DNA of 64,000 nucleotides from an uncultured Clostridium sp. (lineage in GTDB: Bacteria > Bacillota > Clostridia > TANB77 > CAG-508): positions 62,001 to 126,000 of the forward strand of contig CANSPP010000002.1 of assembly GCA_947648905.1 (NCBI GenBank), in the 5' to 3' direction. Positions 52,898-61,463 of this stretch are shown here, in pieces; the first letter of the stretch is position 1, and the number at the start of each line of letters is the position of its first letter. The notes under the pieces were generated by a model. That model made no database searches and had not been told where the DNA came from. It saw nothing but the letters and a program-made list of their open reading frames with translations. The position numbers and the translations under genes were made by a program.

Positions 52898-53563
52898 ATG
52901 AGTATTTTAAAATTAGAAAATGTAGGATATAGATATAATGACGCACCAAAAGATTCATATGTATTTAAAAATATAAATTATGAATTTGAACAAGGAAAGA
53001 TGTATGCAATTAAAGGGAAAAGTGGAAGTGGTAAAACAACACTTTTATCCCTTATAACAGGACTTGAAAAATGTACAGAAGGAAAAGTTTTATATGACGG
53101 AAAAGATTTAAAAAAGATGAACTTAGATAAATATAGAAATACAGATATAGGAATTGTATTTCAAAGCTATAATTTATTACCAAGTTTAACATCAATAGAA
53201 AACATTGTATTATCTATGGATGTAAGTAAAGTAAAGATAAAAAATAAAAAACAAAAAGCAGTAGAACTTATGAAAAGTGTTGGACTATCAGAAGAACATA
53301 TTAAAAGAAAGATATTAAAATTATCAGGTGGAGAACAACAAAGAATTGCTATTGCAAGAAGTTTATCATATAATCCAAAAATAATAATTGCAGATGAGCC
53401 AACAGGGAATCTTGATAAAGATACTGAAAATGATATTTTAAATATTTTTGAAAATTTGGCAAAAAAGGAAAATAAATGTATAATAATAGTAACACATTCT
53501 CAAAATGTTTGTGATAGAGCAGATGTAATATATGAACTAAAAAACAATAAACAGGTGCAATAG
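52898..53563 (+). CDS. ABC transporter ATP-binding protein (LolD/MacB type)
   Basis: This 221-residue ATPase has Walker A GKSGSGKTTLLS at about 38-49, a Q-loop VFQSYNLLPSLT, the signature LSGGEQQRIAIARSL, Walker B IIADEPTGNLD, and the H-loop VTHSQ. The sequence type matches the three-part exporters and antimicrobial-peptide systems with FtsX-like permeases. It follows the permease by four bases and is the last gene of that unit. Confidence 0.93.
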   Translation: MSILKLENVGYRYNDAPKDSYVFKNINYEFEQGKMYAIKGKSGSGKTTLLSLITGLEKCTEGKVLYDGKDLKKMNLDKYRNTDIGIVFQSYNLLPSLTSIENIVLSMDVSKVKIKNKKQKAVELMKSVGLSEEHIKRKILKLSGGEQQRIAIARSLSYNPKIIIADEPTGNLDKDTENDILNIFENLAKKENKCIIIVTHSQNVCDRADVIYELKNNKQVQ

Positions 53564-53603
53564 AAAGAAAAAGTATTTATAGCACTTAAGAGGAGGTATT
53601 ACA

Positions 53604-54563
53604 ATAAAAGGAAAAAGATATAAGAAAAGAGAAAAGGAAAAATTAAATATTAAACCAATAGTAATACTAGTATTAATACTTATTGTAATTCTATATATTT
53701 CAAATATTTTTAATAGTAAAGAAAAAGAAACTGTAGTAGAAACAATAGGCGAATATAAAACAGATGAAGAAGAAATAAATACGGAAACAATAGAAACAGT
53801 AGCACAAATAGAACAGATAGAACCTACAGAAAATGTTCAAGTAAAAGAATTAATACAGCAAGCGCAAATAGAAAATAATTTGAATGAAGATAATTTTTCA
53901 TTTTTCTATTACAATCTAGAACAGAAAGATTACTATTTTTATAATGAAGATGCTTATTTTGTAGCAGCAAGTACCATTAAAATGCCAATAGCAATGTTAT
54001 ATTATGATAAAATTCAAGAGGGAGAATTATCAATAGATGATACAATTATTTATACAAGTGATTGTTATGAAGAAGGTGCAGGAACAACAGCATATACTTA
54101 TTCAGTAGGCTCAAAAATACCTATTAGTTTCTTGATAGAACAAAGCATCGTTAATAGTGATAATACAGCTATAAATATCTTAATAAAAAATTTGGGATAT
54201 AATAATTGTAAAACACAAATTGCTAATTATTCAGATACAGAACTTTCAGAAGACTTTTTTAGTAGTAATATTATATCAGCTAAGTATGCATATAATGTTG
54301 TTAATTATTTATATGAAAATATGCAAAATTATGAAGAACTAATTACTTATTTGGAGAAATCATCTAATGGTGAATATTTAAAAAAATATATCAGTGATTA
54401 TGATGTAGCTCATAAATATGGAAGTTATAATGGATGCGTTCATGATTATGGCATTGTATTTGGAGAAAGTACATATTTGATAGGAGTATTTACTAAAAAT
54501 ATCTCAAATGCAGATGAGTTGATTGCTAAAATTAGTTTAGATGTATCAGATGAAATATTTTGA
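53604..54563 (+). CDS. class A beta-lactamase-related serine hydrolase with non-canonical start
   Basis: This 319-residue exported protein has an N-terminal membrane anchor (about 18-35), an acidic Thr/Glu linker, and then a penicillin-binding-like catalytic domain. The nucleophile is in STIKMPIAML (SxxK), with NSDNTAINIL (SDN-type) and HKYGSYNG (K-Y-G triad). The reading frame is open back to 53604, where an ATA codon sits seven bases after AGGAGG; no ATG, GTG or TTG is in frame until a TTG at 53880, which would delete the anchor. The full frame is therefore preferred, and the start codon is probably ATA. It may be a carboxypeptidase or an inactive relative; no drug resistance can be claimed. 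Confidence 0.7.
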   Translation: MKGKRYKKREKEKLNIKPIVILVLILIVILYISNIFNSKEKETVVETIGEYKTDEEEINTETIETVAQIEQIEPTENVQVKELIQQAQIENNLNEDNFSFFYYNLEQKDYYFYNEDAYFVAASTIKMPIAMLYYDKIQEGELSIDDTIIYTSDCYEEGAGTTAYTYSVGSKIPISFLIEQSIVNSDNTAINILIKNLGYNNCKTQIANYSDTELSEDFFSSNIISAKYAYNVVNYLYENMQNYEELITYLEKSSNGEYLKKYISDYDVAHKYGSYNGCVHDYGIVFGESTYLIGVFTKNISNADELIAKISLDVSDEIF

Positions 54564-54630
54564 CAGAAATTAAAACATATGATATATTCCTTTTATATGA
54601 CTATTTTTTTCAATAATAAGGAGTGATAAA

Positions 54631-55732
54631 ATGATAGAGCTTGAAGAAAATTCTAGATTACTAGAAAATATGAGCAAAAAAATTAAAGATTTAGGTGAGT
54701 CTCTTTGACATAGCTAAATTAAAAAATGATTTAGCAGAATTAGAACAACAAACAGTACAAGAGAACTTTTGGAATGATAGCAAGAATTCTGCAAAAGTGT
54801 TAACCCAAATAAAGCGATTAAAATCAAAATGTACAGATTACGAAAATATTGTAAATGAAATAACAAATTTACAAGAACTAACTGAACTTGTAGAATTAGA
54901 ACCTGACGAAGAAATCTCAAAAGATATTTTAAAAAACACAAAGAAAATAGAAAAACAACTAGAAAAATTCAAATTAGCAACTCTTTTATCTGGCAAATAT
55001 GATAATAATAATGCAATTGTAACAATACATCCAGGAGCAGGAGGAACTGAATCACAAGATTGGGCAGAAATGTTATATCGTATGTATTCAAGATGGGCAA
55101 ATAAAAATAGCTATACACTAAAAGAAATAGACTACTTAGAAGGGGAAGAGGCAGGATTAAAAAGTGTAACTTTTGAAGTTATTGGAGAAAATGCCTATGG
55201 ATATTTGAAATGCGAAATGGGAGTACATCGTTTAGTTAGAATTTCTCCATTTGATGCAGGCGGAAGAAGACATACATCATTTGCTTCTGTCGAAGTATTA
55301 CCAGAAATAACTGATGATATTGATATTGAAATAAATCAAGATGATTTAAGAATAGACACATATAGAGCCTCTGGAGCAGGTGGACAACATATAAATAAAA
55401 CATCTTCTGCTGTAAGAATTACTCATATTCCAACAAATATAGTAGTAGCCTGTCAATCAGAACGCTCACAAATTCAAAACCGTGAAACAGCTATGCGTAT
55501 GCTAAAATCAAAATTATTAGACTTAAAAGAAAAAGAACAAAAAGAAAAAATAGAAGACTTGAAAGGTGAACAAAAAGACATCGCTTGGGGAAGTCAAATT
55601 CGTTCATATGTCTTTTGTCCATATACTATGGTCAAAGACCATAGAACTAATTATGAAGTAGGCAATGTTGATGCTGTTATGGATGGCGAAATTGATGGTT
55701 TTATAGAAAGTTATTTAAACGTTTCCAATTAA
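54631..55732 (+). CDS. prfB: peptide chain release factor 2, with programmed +1 frameshift
   Basis: RF2 releases peptides at UGA and UAA. The zero frame from 54631 stops at the TGA at 54706, in the canonical site CTT TGA C, with an AGGTGA Shine-Dalgarno-like segment shortly upstream (54693-54698). The +1 shift continues into DIAKLKNDLAELEQQ. The SPF anticodon tripeptide is present (RISPFDAGGRRH), as is the catalytic GGQ (ASGAGGQHINKTSSA). The corrected product has 366 residues, normal for RF2. The shift autoregulates RF2 supply: low RF2 lets ribosomes slip at the internal UGA. UGA is therefore a true stop codon in this organism. Confidence 0.95.
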
Positions 55733-55765
55733 TGTCCAATTGGGGACGTTTCTTTTTTGGACATT
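55733..55765. repeat. short GGGGACG-type inverted repeat, copy 2
   Basis: ATGTCCAA and TTGGACAT flank GGGGACGTTTCTTTT directly behind prfB. It shares the GGGGACG core and T-run with the copy at 26636-26706 and can serve as the prfB terminator. Confidence 0.6.
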
Positions 55766-55799
55766 TTACATAAAAATTTTGCTTTTTTAGACATTTTTA

Positions 55800-55828
55800 T
55801 TGATTTATGTTAATTTCTATTATATAAT
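55800..55828 (+). promoter_or_regulatory. promoter of the beta-CASP metallo-hydrolase gene
   Basis: TTGATT (55800-55805) and TATAAT (55823-55828) have a 17-base spacer. The 124-base leader that follows contains an AAGCTAA...TTAGCTT hairpin at about 55855-55874 and has no other clear feature. Confidence 0.75.
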
Positions 55829-55952
55829 ATAGATATCCTACATTTTTAGGAATTAAGCTAATATTTTAGCTTAAAGTAGAAAGGAGAAAGTTTAAAGTTT
55901 TTTACAACTGAATAGTCATTAGTTTTGCATAAAGAAGAAAAGGAGAAAAATT

Positions 55953-57371
55953 ATGGCTAATGGAAAAAATCGGGTTTATGTGGATATATCAGCTACCCAC
56001 CCTGAAGTTACAGGTTCTTGCATTTTCTGCGTTGTTCATTATATAAATGAATATAATGAAAAGAAAAGTGTAAAATTTGCTGTAGATTGTGGAATGTTTC
56101 AAGAAGAAGCCTATGATAAACTGAATGATACATTTCCTTTTAATGTACAGGATTTAGATTTTATACTTGTAACACATGCACATCTTGACCATGTTGGCAG
56201 ACTGCCTTTAGCAGTAAAAAAAGGTTTTGTAAATGAAATTTATGCTACAAAAACTACAAAAGCTCTTATGGCACCGTCTTTAAGAAATAGTTATACTATT
56301 CAAAATCAAAACGGTAAAAGCCCATATGATATGCATGATGTAGAGCATACACTCTTTCTTGTAGAAGGATGTGAGTTTGACAAACCTGTTCAAATTACAC
56401 CAAACATAAAAGCTACATTCTTTAAGAATGGACACTTGCTTGGTGCAGCATTGATTTTATTGCAAATTTCTGTACCAGATAGCGATGACATCAATATTCT
56501 GTTTACAGGAGATTATAAAGGTAGTAATATATTTTTCGATGTTCCAGAATTACCGCAATATGTTTTAGATTTGCCATTAACTGTAGTTCAAGAATCTACT
56601 TATGGAAGTAGAACAACAGAAGAAGTTAATGCTTGCTTTAAATCTAACATCGTAAAAGCGGTACATGAGTCTAAAACAATTGTTATTCCTGCTTTTTCCT
56701 TGGGTAGAACTCAAGAAGTTTTGTATATGCTTAAACTTATGAAAGAAGAAGGAAGCATTCCATTCAATTATCCTATCTATCTAGATGGTCCTTTATCACA
56801 ATCATATACACGGATATATTTAAGTGAAAATATGGGATTAAAGGAAACTATGGAAGACTTTTTACCTCGAAATCTGCAATTCATAAATGCCGATAATCGC
56901 ATTGGTATTGCAGAAAATGTAGAGAAAAGGAAAATTATAGTAACATCATCTGGAATGGGATCGAATGGTCCAGCACAAACTCATATACCAATAGCGTTGT
57001 CACATCCGAAAGGATTAGTACATTTTACTGGATATATGGCTGAAGGAACTTTAGGTCGAAAGCTCATGGAAAATGCCGAAGAGGGAGTTCTGTTTATTGG
57101 TAAAAATATAGTCAGAAAGAGAGGCGAGGTACAATTTACCAATGAATTTTCTGCTCATGCCAAATCAGATGAAATGATTAAATTTTTACAAAAATTCACA
57201 GCTCTTAAGATGGTATTAATAAACCATGGAAACTTAGAAAGTAAGCAAGAATTTGCAACTAAAGTTGCTAAAGAAGTAAATCCAAAACAAACTGCTATCC
57301 TTGGAAGAGAATTCGCATATCGGATTAATGCATATGGATTGGTAAAGAGCTTTAAATCACATTTTAATTAA
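55953..57371 (+). CDS. metallo-beta-lactamase-fold beta-CASP ribonuclease-like protein
   Basis: This 472-residue protein has the metal-binding motif THAHLDHVG near residue 75 and the beta-CASP segments: STYGSR near 210, PAFSLGRTQEVLY, VTSSGMGSNGPAQTHI near 330, HFTGYMAEGTLGRKL, and a late NEFSAHAKSDE. This is the family of RNA nucleases related to RNase J and CPSF-73. It is longer and more divergent than RNase J. It contains CGG codons in the zero frame (KNRVYV, YTRIYL, AYRINA), unlike all host-type genes here, and uses more CTT, CCT and GCT codons. That suggests horizontal acquisition. It is monocistronic with its own promoter and terminator. Confidence 0.85.
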   Translation: MANGKNRVYVDISATHPEVTGSCIFCVVHYINEYNEKKSVKFAVDCGMFQEEAYDKLNDTFPFNVQDLDFILVTHAHLDHVGRLPLAVKKGFVNEIYATKTTKALMAPSLRNSYTIQNQNGKSPYDMHDVEHTLFLVEGCEFDKPVQITPNIKATFFKNGHLLGAALILLQISVPDSDDINILFTGDYKGSNIFFDVPELPQYVLDLPLTVVQESTYGSRTTEEVNACFKSNIVKAVHESKTIVIPAFSLGRTQEVLYMLKLMKEEGSIPFNYPIYLDGPLSQSYTRIYLSENMGLKETMEDFLPRNLQFINADNRIGIAENVEKRKIIVTSSGMGSNGPAQTHIPIALSHPKGLVHFTGYMAEGTLGRKLMENAEEGVLFIGKNIVRKRGEVQFTNEFSAHAKSDEMIKFLQKFTALKMVLINHGNLESKQEFATKVAKEVNPKQTAILGREFAYRINAYGLVKSFKSHFN

Positions 57372-57379
57372 ACCTTTCA

Positions 57380-57411
57380 AAAAGTCCTTATTTATATAAG
57401 GACTTTTTTAT
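57380..57411 (+). terminator. rho-independent terminator
   Basis: AAAAAGTCCTTAT pairs with ATAAGGACTTTTT around a short loop. Confidence 0.9.
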
Positions 57412-57482
57412 ATACTTTTGTTCTAAATGAGACAAACCCTGAATATATATATTTTAGCAGGAAAAATAAGGAGGTAGGGAAA

Positions 57483-57782
57483 ATGACAATAGATGAAAGA
57501 AAAGCGCTAAATACAAGTGTAATACAAAACCTAATTCTAGAAAACAGGGGAAAACTAAGCATATCAGGAGTTTTAGACGTACTAAGCTTTGATGACCAAG
57601 TCGTTATATTAGAAACAGAGCTAGGACTTTTAACTGTAAAAGGAGAAAATCTTAGAATAAACAAGTTAAGCATTGATACATCAGAAGTAATAGTTGAAGG
57701 TGATATAGCTTCTCTTGCATATAGTGATAATAAAACTGTTGAAAAATCAAAAGGAAGTTTAATGAGCAAAATTTTTAAATAA
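57483..57782 (+). CDS. yabP: sporulation protein YabP
   Basis: This 99-residue protein contains LENRGKLSISGVLDVLSFDDQVVILETELGLLTVKGENLRINKLSIDTSEVIVEGDI, the complete YabP/YqfC domain. YabP is needed for spore coat and cortex assembly and is normally expressed in the mother cell. It is the first gene of the conserved yabP-yabQ-divIC order also found in Bacillus, which strengthens the call. AGGAGG precedes the start. Confidence 0.9.
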   Translation: MTIDERKALNTSVIQNLILENRGKLSISGVLDVLSFDDQVVILETELGLLTVKGENLRINKLSIDTSEVIVEGDIASLAYSDNKTVEKSKGSLMSKIFK

Positions 57783-57805
57783 TATTAATTTAGGAGAAAT
57801 TTATA

Positions 57806-58294
57806 ATGATTACAAATCAAGTATACTTATTCTTTATTTTTATAGCAAATGGCATAATAATTGGCTTATTATTTGATGTATTTAGAATTTTAAGAAGAAC
57901 AATGAAAACAAGTGACTTCATAACATATGTAGAAGACATTCTATTTTGGATTTTAACAGGATTTAGTATTCTATACAGTATATTTGTATTCAATAATGGA
58001 GAAATACGCTTCTTTATGTTCTTAGCTATTGGATTAGGGATTACTTGTTATATGTTGTTATTTAGTTCATTTATCATAAAAACGAATGTAGTAATTATAA
58101 ATTTCTTCAAAAAGATAATATCAATAATATTTAATATAATAAAACTTCCATTCAAATATATCCTAAAATTAATAAAGAAATTATTTTTAAAACCTGTATC
58201 TTTTATCATTATAAATATAAGAAAAAATTCTACAAATTTATATAATAATATGATAAAAATAACAAAAAACAAGAAACAACAAAAAATAATGTAA
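57806..58294 (+). CDS. yabQ: spore cortex biosynthesis protein YabQ
   Basis: This 162-residue membrane protein has about three hydrophobic segments (about 5-25, 43-63 and 70-92), then a long basic helical tail. Its FIFIANGIIIGLLFDVFRILRR start and FVEDILFWILTGF-like segment (here YVEDILFWILTGF) are YabQ features. It follows yabP by 23 bases. In Bacillus, YabQ is essential for cortex formation. The Lys/Asn-rich tail is longer than I would expect but may simply be a low-GC extension. Confidence 0.85.
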   Translation: MITNQVYLFFIFIANGIIIGLLFDVFRILRRTMKTSDFITYVEDILFWILTGFSILYSIFVFNNGEIRFFMFLAIGLGITCYMLLFSSFIIKTNVVIINFFKKIISIIFNIIKLPFKYILKLIKKLFLKPVSFIIINIRKNSTNLYNNMIKITKNKKQQKIM

Positions 58295-58392
58295 AAAAAT
58301 TATAAAACAAGAAGGATTTTTTTACTTTTTGTAGAAATATATAAATATAGTGTCCGTAAGGATTTATTCAACGGAATTGGAGAGAATAACTT

Positions 58393-58656
58393 ATGAAAAA
58401 AATAAAAAAAGTATTTATATTAGTATTAATAGTATATGCAGTTTTTACAGTAATAAATCAACAAAAAACATTAAATAAATATAATCGTGAAAGTGTAGAA
58501 CTATCTGAACAAATAGAAGAAGAAAAACAAAATAAAGAGCAACTTGCTAAAAGAAAAGATGATGTAAATTCATTAGAATTTATAGAACAAACAGCAAGAG
58601 AAAAATTGGATATGTATTATCCAAATGAAAGAGTATATATCGATACAGGAATGTAA
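58393..58656 (+). CDS. divIC: septum formation initiator, DivIC/FtsB-like
   Basis: This 87-residue bitopic protein has a short basic N-terminus, one membrane helix (about 8-22), and a coiled coil (YNRESVELSEQIEEEKQNKEQLAKRKDDVN). It ends with FIEQTAREKLDMYYPNERVYID, the DivIC/FtsB signature (IExxAREKLGM). DivIC joins FtsL and DivIB in activating septal wall synthesis. It keeps the Bacillus gene order after yabQ. GGAGAG precedes the start. Confidence 0.85.
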   Translation: MKKIKKVFILVLIVYAVFTVINQQKTLNKYNRESVELSEQIEEEKQNKEQLAKRKDDVNSLEFIEQTAREKLDMYYPNERVYIDTGM

Positions 58657-58814
58657 TACAATTTTATTACATTCTTTTTTATATAAATTTTACTTTTTTT
58701 GCCAAATTGGTTTCAAAAATCGAAAAAGTATGTTATAATAATTATGTTATTATTTCGTTAAAAATTCCCAAAATAAAACAAATATAAATATTATAAAAAT
58801 ATAAGGAGGTATTT

Positions 58815-60170
58815 ATGCCAAATTTAGAAGAAATGACATTACTAGAATTAAAAGCATTAGCAAAAGAAAATAATATTAAAAATATTACAAAACTAAAAAA
58901 AGAAGACCTAATAACAGTCTTAAAACAAGTTATAAAAACTGATAATGAAATTGATCAAGTGGAAATAGAAGAAAAAATCGAAAAGAAACCAGTTGAAAGA
59001 CATTACAATGCCAACGGAGATGCCATAGTAGACTATAAATTAACAAATGAAGGAGACGAAATAGTAGAAGGAATACTAGACATTTTACCAGATGGATATG
59101 GATTTTTAAGAGGAGATAATTATCTATCTAGTGACAAAGATGTATACATTTCAATGATTCAAATAAAGAGATTTAGACTAGACACAGGAGATGTAATAAA
59201 AGGGATTTCTAGATTCAGAGAAGGCGAAAAATTCCCATCATTAATATTTGTTGGTGAAGTAAATGGAGAACATCCAGAAAAAGCAATGAAAAGAAAAAGA
59301 TTTGACGAACTAACACCAATATATCCAAATGAGAGACTAAAACTAGAAACAACTCCAAATGATTATTCAACTAGAATAATAGACTTAATGTGTCCAATAG
59401 GAAAAGGGCAAAGAGGAATGATAGTTGCTCCACCAAAAGTTGGAAAAACTACATTACTAAAAAAAGTAGCAAACAGCATTACTCAAAACAATCCTGAAGT
59501 AGAATTAATTGTATTACTAATAGACGAAAGACCAGAAGAAGTAACAGATATGAAACGTTCTATAAAAGGTCAAGTAATTCACTCAACATTTGACGAATTA
59601 CCAGAACATCACGTAAAAGTAGCTGAAATGGTATTAGAGAGAGCAAAAAGAATAGTTGAACATAAAAAAGACGTTGTAATATTACTAGACAGTATAACAA
59701 GACTTACAAGAGCATATAACTTAGTAATACCTTCATCTGGAAGAACTTTATCAGGAGGTATAGACCCGGCAGCCTTACATAAACCAAAAAAATTCTTTGG
59801 AGCAGCTAGAAACATTGAGTTTGGTGGAAGTTTAACAATTTTGGCAACAGCTTTAGTTGAAACAGGAAGTAGGATGGACGATGTTATTTTTGAAGAATTT
59901 AAAGGTACAGGTAATATGGAAGTTCATTTAGATAGAAAATTATCTGAAAAACGCATTTTCCCAGCTATTGATATTAATAAATCTGGTACAAGAAGGGAAG
60001 ACTTGTTATTAACAAAACAAGAAAAGGATACTGTATTTGCTTTAAGAAAAGCTATGAATAGTATGCCAGTTGCTGAAGTTACTGAACAAGTTATTAGCCA
60101 AATGACTCAAACTAAAAATAATGATGAGTTTATTGATAAAATTGAAAATTTCATTTATAAATTTAAATAA
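58815..60170 (+). CDS. rho: transcription termination factor Rho
   Basis: This 451-residue hexameric RNA helicase has an N-terminal SAP-like Rho_N helix ([28 protein letters not shown]). An RNA-binding OB domain follows ([28 protein letters not shown]). The ATPase core carries [17 protein letters not shown] near residue 202, [24 protein letters not shown], and the C-terminal [24 protein letters not shown]. The length is normal, and AAGGAGG precedes the start. A simple hairpin terminator follows. Confidence 0.96.
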   Translation: MPNLEEMTLLELKALAKENNIKNITKLKKEDLITVLKQVIKTDNEIDQVEIEEKIEKKPVERHYNANGDAIVDYKLTNEGDEIVEGILDILPDGYGFLRGDNYLSSDKDVYISMIQIKRFRLDTGDVIKGISRFREGEKFPSLIFVGEVNGEHPEKAMKRKRFDELTPIYPNERLKLETTPNDYSTRIIDLMCPIGKGQRGMIVAPPKVGKTTLLKKVANSITQNNPEVELIVLLIDERPEEVTDMKRSIKGQVIHSTFDELPEHHVKVAEMVLERAKRIVEHKKDVVILLDSITRLTRAYNLVIPSSGRTLSGGIDPAALHKPKKFFGAARNIEFGGSLTILATALVETGSRMDDVIFEEFKGTGNMEVHLDRKLSEKRIFPAIDINKSGTRREDLLLTKQEKDTVFALRKAMNSMPVAEVTEQVISQMTQTKNNDEFIDKIENFIYKFK

Positions 60171-60176
60171 TAAAAA

Positions 60177-60212
60177 GAACTAAGAGATTTTTTAAATTTC
60201 TTAGTTTTTTAA
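60177..60212. terminator. bidirectional terminator between rho and the convergent small gene
   Basis: AACTAAGA and TCTTAGTT pair across a T-rich loop and are followed by TTTTTT. It overlaps the stop codon of the small minus-strand gene. Confidence 0.75.
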
Positions 60213-60358
60213 TTTGAGTCAATTGCTGAGATAGTGGCTAAAGTGTCTCCAAGTTGAGAGAAAAATGCTGCTAATATATTGAGTTCGTTTTGAGTTTTTC
60301 CTTTAGCAATGTTACAGGCTAAAATAGAAACAAAAGTTACAAATTCACAAGAGTCCAT
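60209..60358 (-). CDS. small DUF6774-like protein
   Basis: This 49-residue protein, MDSCEFVTFVSILACNIAKG then KTQNELNILAAFFSQLGDTLATI, starts at an ATG preceded by AGAGGTG. I recognise the pattern as the small conserved clostridial family DUF6774 (short, one Cys near the start and one near residue 15, QLGDTLATI near the end). Function is unknown. It was missed by longer-ORF thresholds. It marks the end of host-type sequence before the phage region. Confidence 0.7.
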   Translation of the reverse strand: MDSCEFVTFVSILACNIAKGKTQNELNILAAFFSQLGDTLATISAIDSN

Positions 60359-60610
60359 ATAAACACCTCTAATATAATTTTATGAGGGAGAGGGATGGAA
60401 TATAATATATGAAGTAAAGAAATATAAATATACAACATTGCGCAAAATCAATCGATTTCGCAAAGTCAATAAATTCTCTGTAATAGGGAAGTGTCAAGTG
60501 TTTTGATATATATTTATACATATAACTTTGCACAAAATCAAAGTTTTTAATTAAAATGGATATATATATACTTATTTATATAATTGGTATATATATGTCT
60601 ATTTTTTATA

Positions 60611-60695
60611 TGGCTAGTAACTCAATGGTAGAGTTGGGAGTGCACTATTAACAAAACCAGGACCAGTAGTTGTAGGTTCAAGTCCTACCTAGCCA
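60611..60695 (+). tRNA. tRNA-like element with a non-canonical anticodon arm
   Basis: A 7-bp acceptor-like stem TGGCTAG/CTAGCCA (60611-60617 with 60689-60695), a 4-bp D-type stem ACTC/GAGT with loop AATGGTA, and a perfect T arm (GTAGG TTCAAGT CCTAC, 60672-60688) are all present. The 37 bases between the D and T arms do not form a 5-bp anticodon stem with a 7-base loop. The length would suit a class II tRNA. A degenerate tRNA, a phage attachment remnant or a tRNA mimic are all possible. No CCA is encoded. Confidence 0.5.
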
Positions 60696-60726
60696 TTATT
60701 TTTATATTTGAAGGGAGTACAGTTTT

Positions 60727-60993
60727 ATGATTACAGGAAAAGAGAAATTTAATTTTATCGACAAACGTGTGGGAGTTACTAAAGATGGGGAGCAATATAT
60801 TTCTATAAATGTTTTATCAGCAGATAATAGAAAGTTTAATTTTATTTCTAAAGATAATGATTTAATTAATAAAGTTGCACCATTAAATTTACAAAAGTTT
60901 GCTCCAGTTACATTGGTTGTAAAATTTGAAAGAATTTACAACAGCGAAAAACGTACAAGTTATTGGACTTGTGAACTTGTAGGAGTTGAGTAA
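60727..60993 (+). CDS. putative phage ssDNA-binding protein
   Basis: This 88-residue protein is predicted to be mostly beta (INVLSADNRKFNFISKDNDLIN, LQKFAPVTLVVKFERIYN, SYWTCELVGV), the size and style of inovirus single-stranded-DNA-binding proteins such as pV. There is no sequence motif that proves it. It is the first gene of the phage module, just after the tRNA-like element, and its stop is one base from the start of the next tiny gene. A good GGGAG site precedes the start. Confidence 0.5.
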   Translation: MITGKEKFNFIDKRVGVTKDGEQYISINVLSADNRKFNFISKDNDLINKVAPLNLQKFAPVTLVVKFERIYNSEKRTSYWTCELVGVE

Positions 60994-60994
60994 A

Positions 60995-61135
60995 ATGAAT
61001 GAAATTGAAATTCTTTCAGAAATTTTAGTATATTTACAAACTATAAGTACATTTTTACAAATATTCTTTTATAGTTTTGTATTGTTATTAATTATTTATT
61101 TTGGTTATTGGTTTTTTAGTAGATTTTTCTATTAG
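60995..61135 (+). CDS. tiny phage membrane protein
   Basis: This 46-residue protein has a short acidic start (MNEIEILSEILVYLQTI) and one strongly hydrophobic segment ending YFGYWFFSRFFY. It begins one base after the previous stop, with GGAG inside that gene as its ribosome binding site. In filamentous phages, tiny bitopic proteins next to the major coat gene are minor tip proteins (pVII/pIX). The role is inferred from size and position only. Confidence 0.55.
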   Translation: MNEIEILSEILVYLQTISTFLQIFFYSFVLLLIIYFGYWFFSRFFY

Positions 61136-61226
61136 CTTTGCTTTTGCCCCTATAAATCTATTAAAAACTAATATATATATTGATTTTTATAGGAATAATT
61201 ATTCTTATAAAGGAAAGGAGCGAAAC

Positions 61227-61394
61227 ATGGGAGAAACAGCCGTAAAAGGTTTAACACTAACTAGTGCCATGTTCGATGGCTTATTATCAGCTATTACATC
61301 TAATTTAGGTGTTTTAATTCCTGTCGGACTTACTATAATGGGTATTATGGTAGCTGTGTCTTTAATTCCTAGAATTGTATATAAATTCTTATAG
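61227..61394 (+). CDS. major coat protein-like (pVIII analogue)
   Basis: This 55-residue protein has a short polar start, an amphipathic segment (SAMFDGLLSAITSNLG), a transmembrane helix (VLIPVGLTIMGIMVAVSLIP) and a basic tail (RIVYKFL). Those features suit a virion shell subunit whose C-terminus contacts DNA. It has no cleavable signal peptide. A very strong GC-rich terminator follows directly, as behind gene VIII in other inoviruses, which allows high-level expression of the coat. The AAAGGAG site is strong. Confidence 0.75.
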   Translation: MGETAVKGLTLTSAMFDGLLSAITSNLGVLIPVGLTIMGIMVAVSLIPRIVYKFL

Positions 61395-61403
61395 GAATAG
61401 AAT

Positions 61404-61440
61404 GCCCCATACGAACATTTTTGTTCGTTGGGGCTTTATC
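61404..61440 (+). terminator. strong terminator behind the major coat gene
   Basis: GCCCCATACGAAC pairs with GTTCGTTGGGGC around a T-rich loop and is followed by TTTATC. It is one of the most GC-rich hairpins in the window. Confidence 0.9.
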
Positions 61441-61463
61441 TTTAAAAATGAAAGGAGATTTTT

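Noticed and set aside
54703..54709. prfB frameshift as a seventh CGG-type break
   Set aside because: This is the classical CTT TGA C site of RF2 with an SD-like segment upstream; it does not involve CGG and is expected in most bacteria.
60385..60415. A dif-like XerCD site at the phage border (GGAATATAATATATGAAGTAAAG)
   Set aside because: Only loosely similar to the Firmicutes dif consensus; the region is too AT-rich to trust the match, and no second copy is visible in the window.
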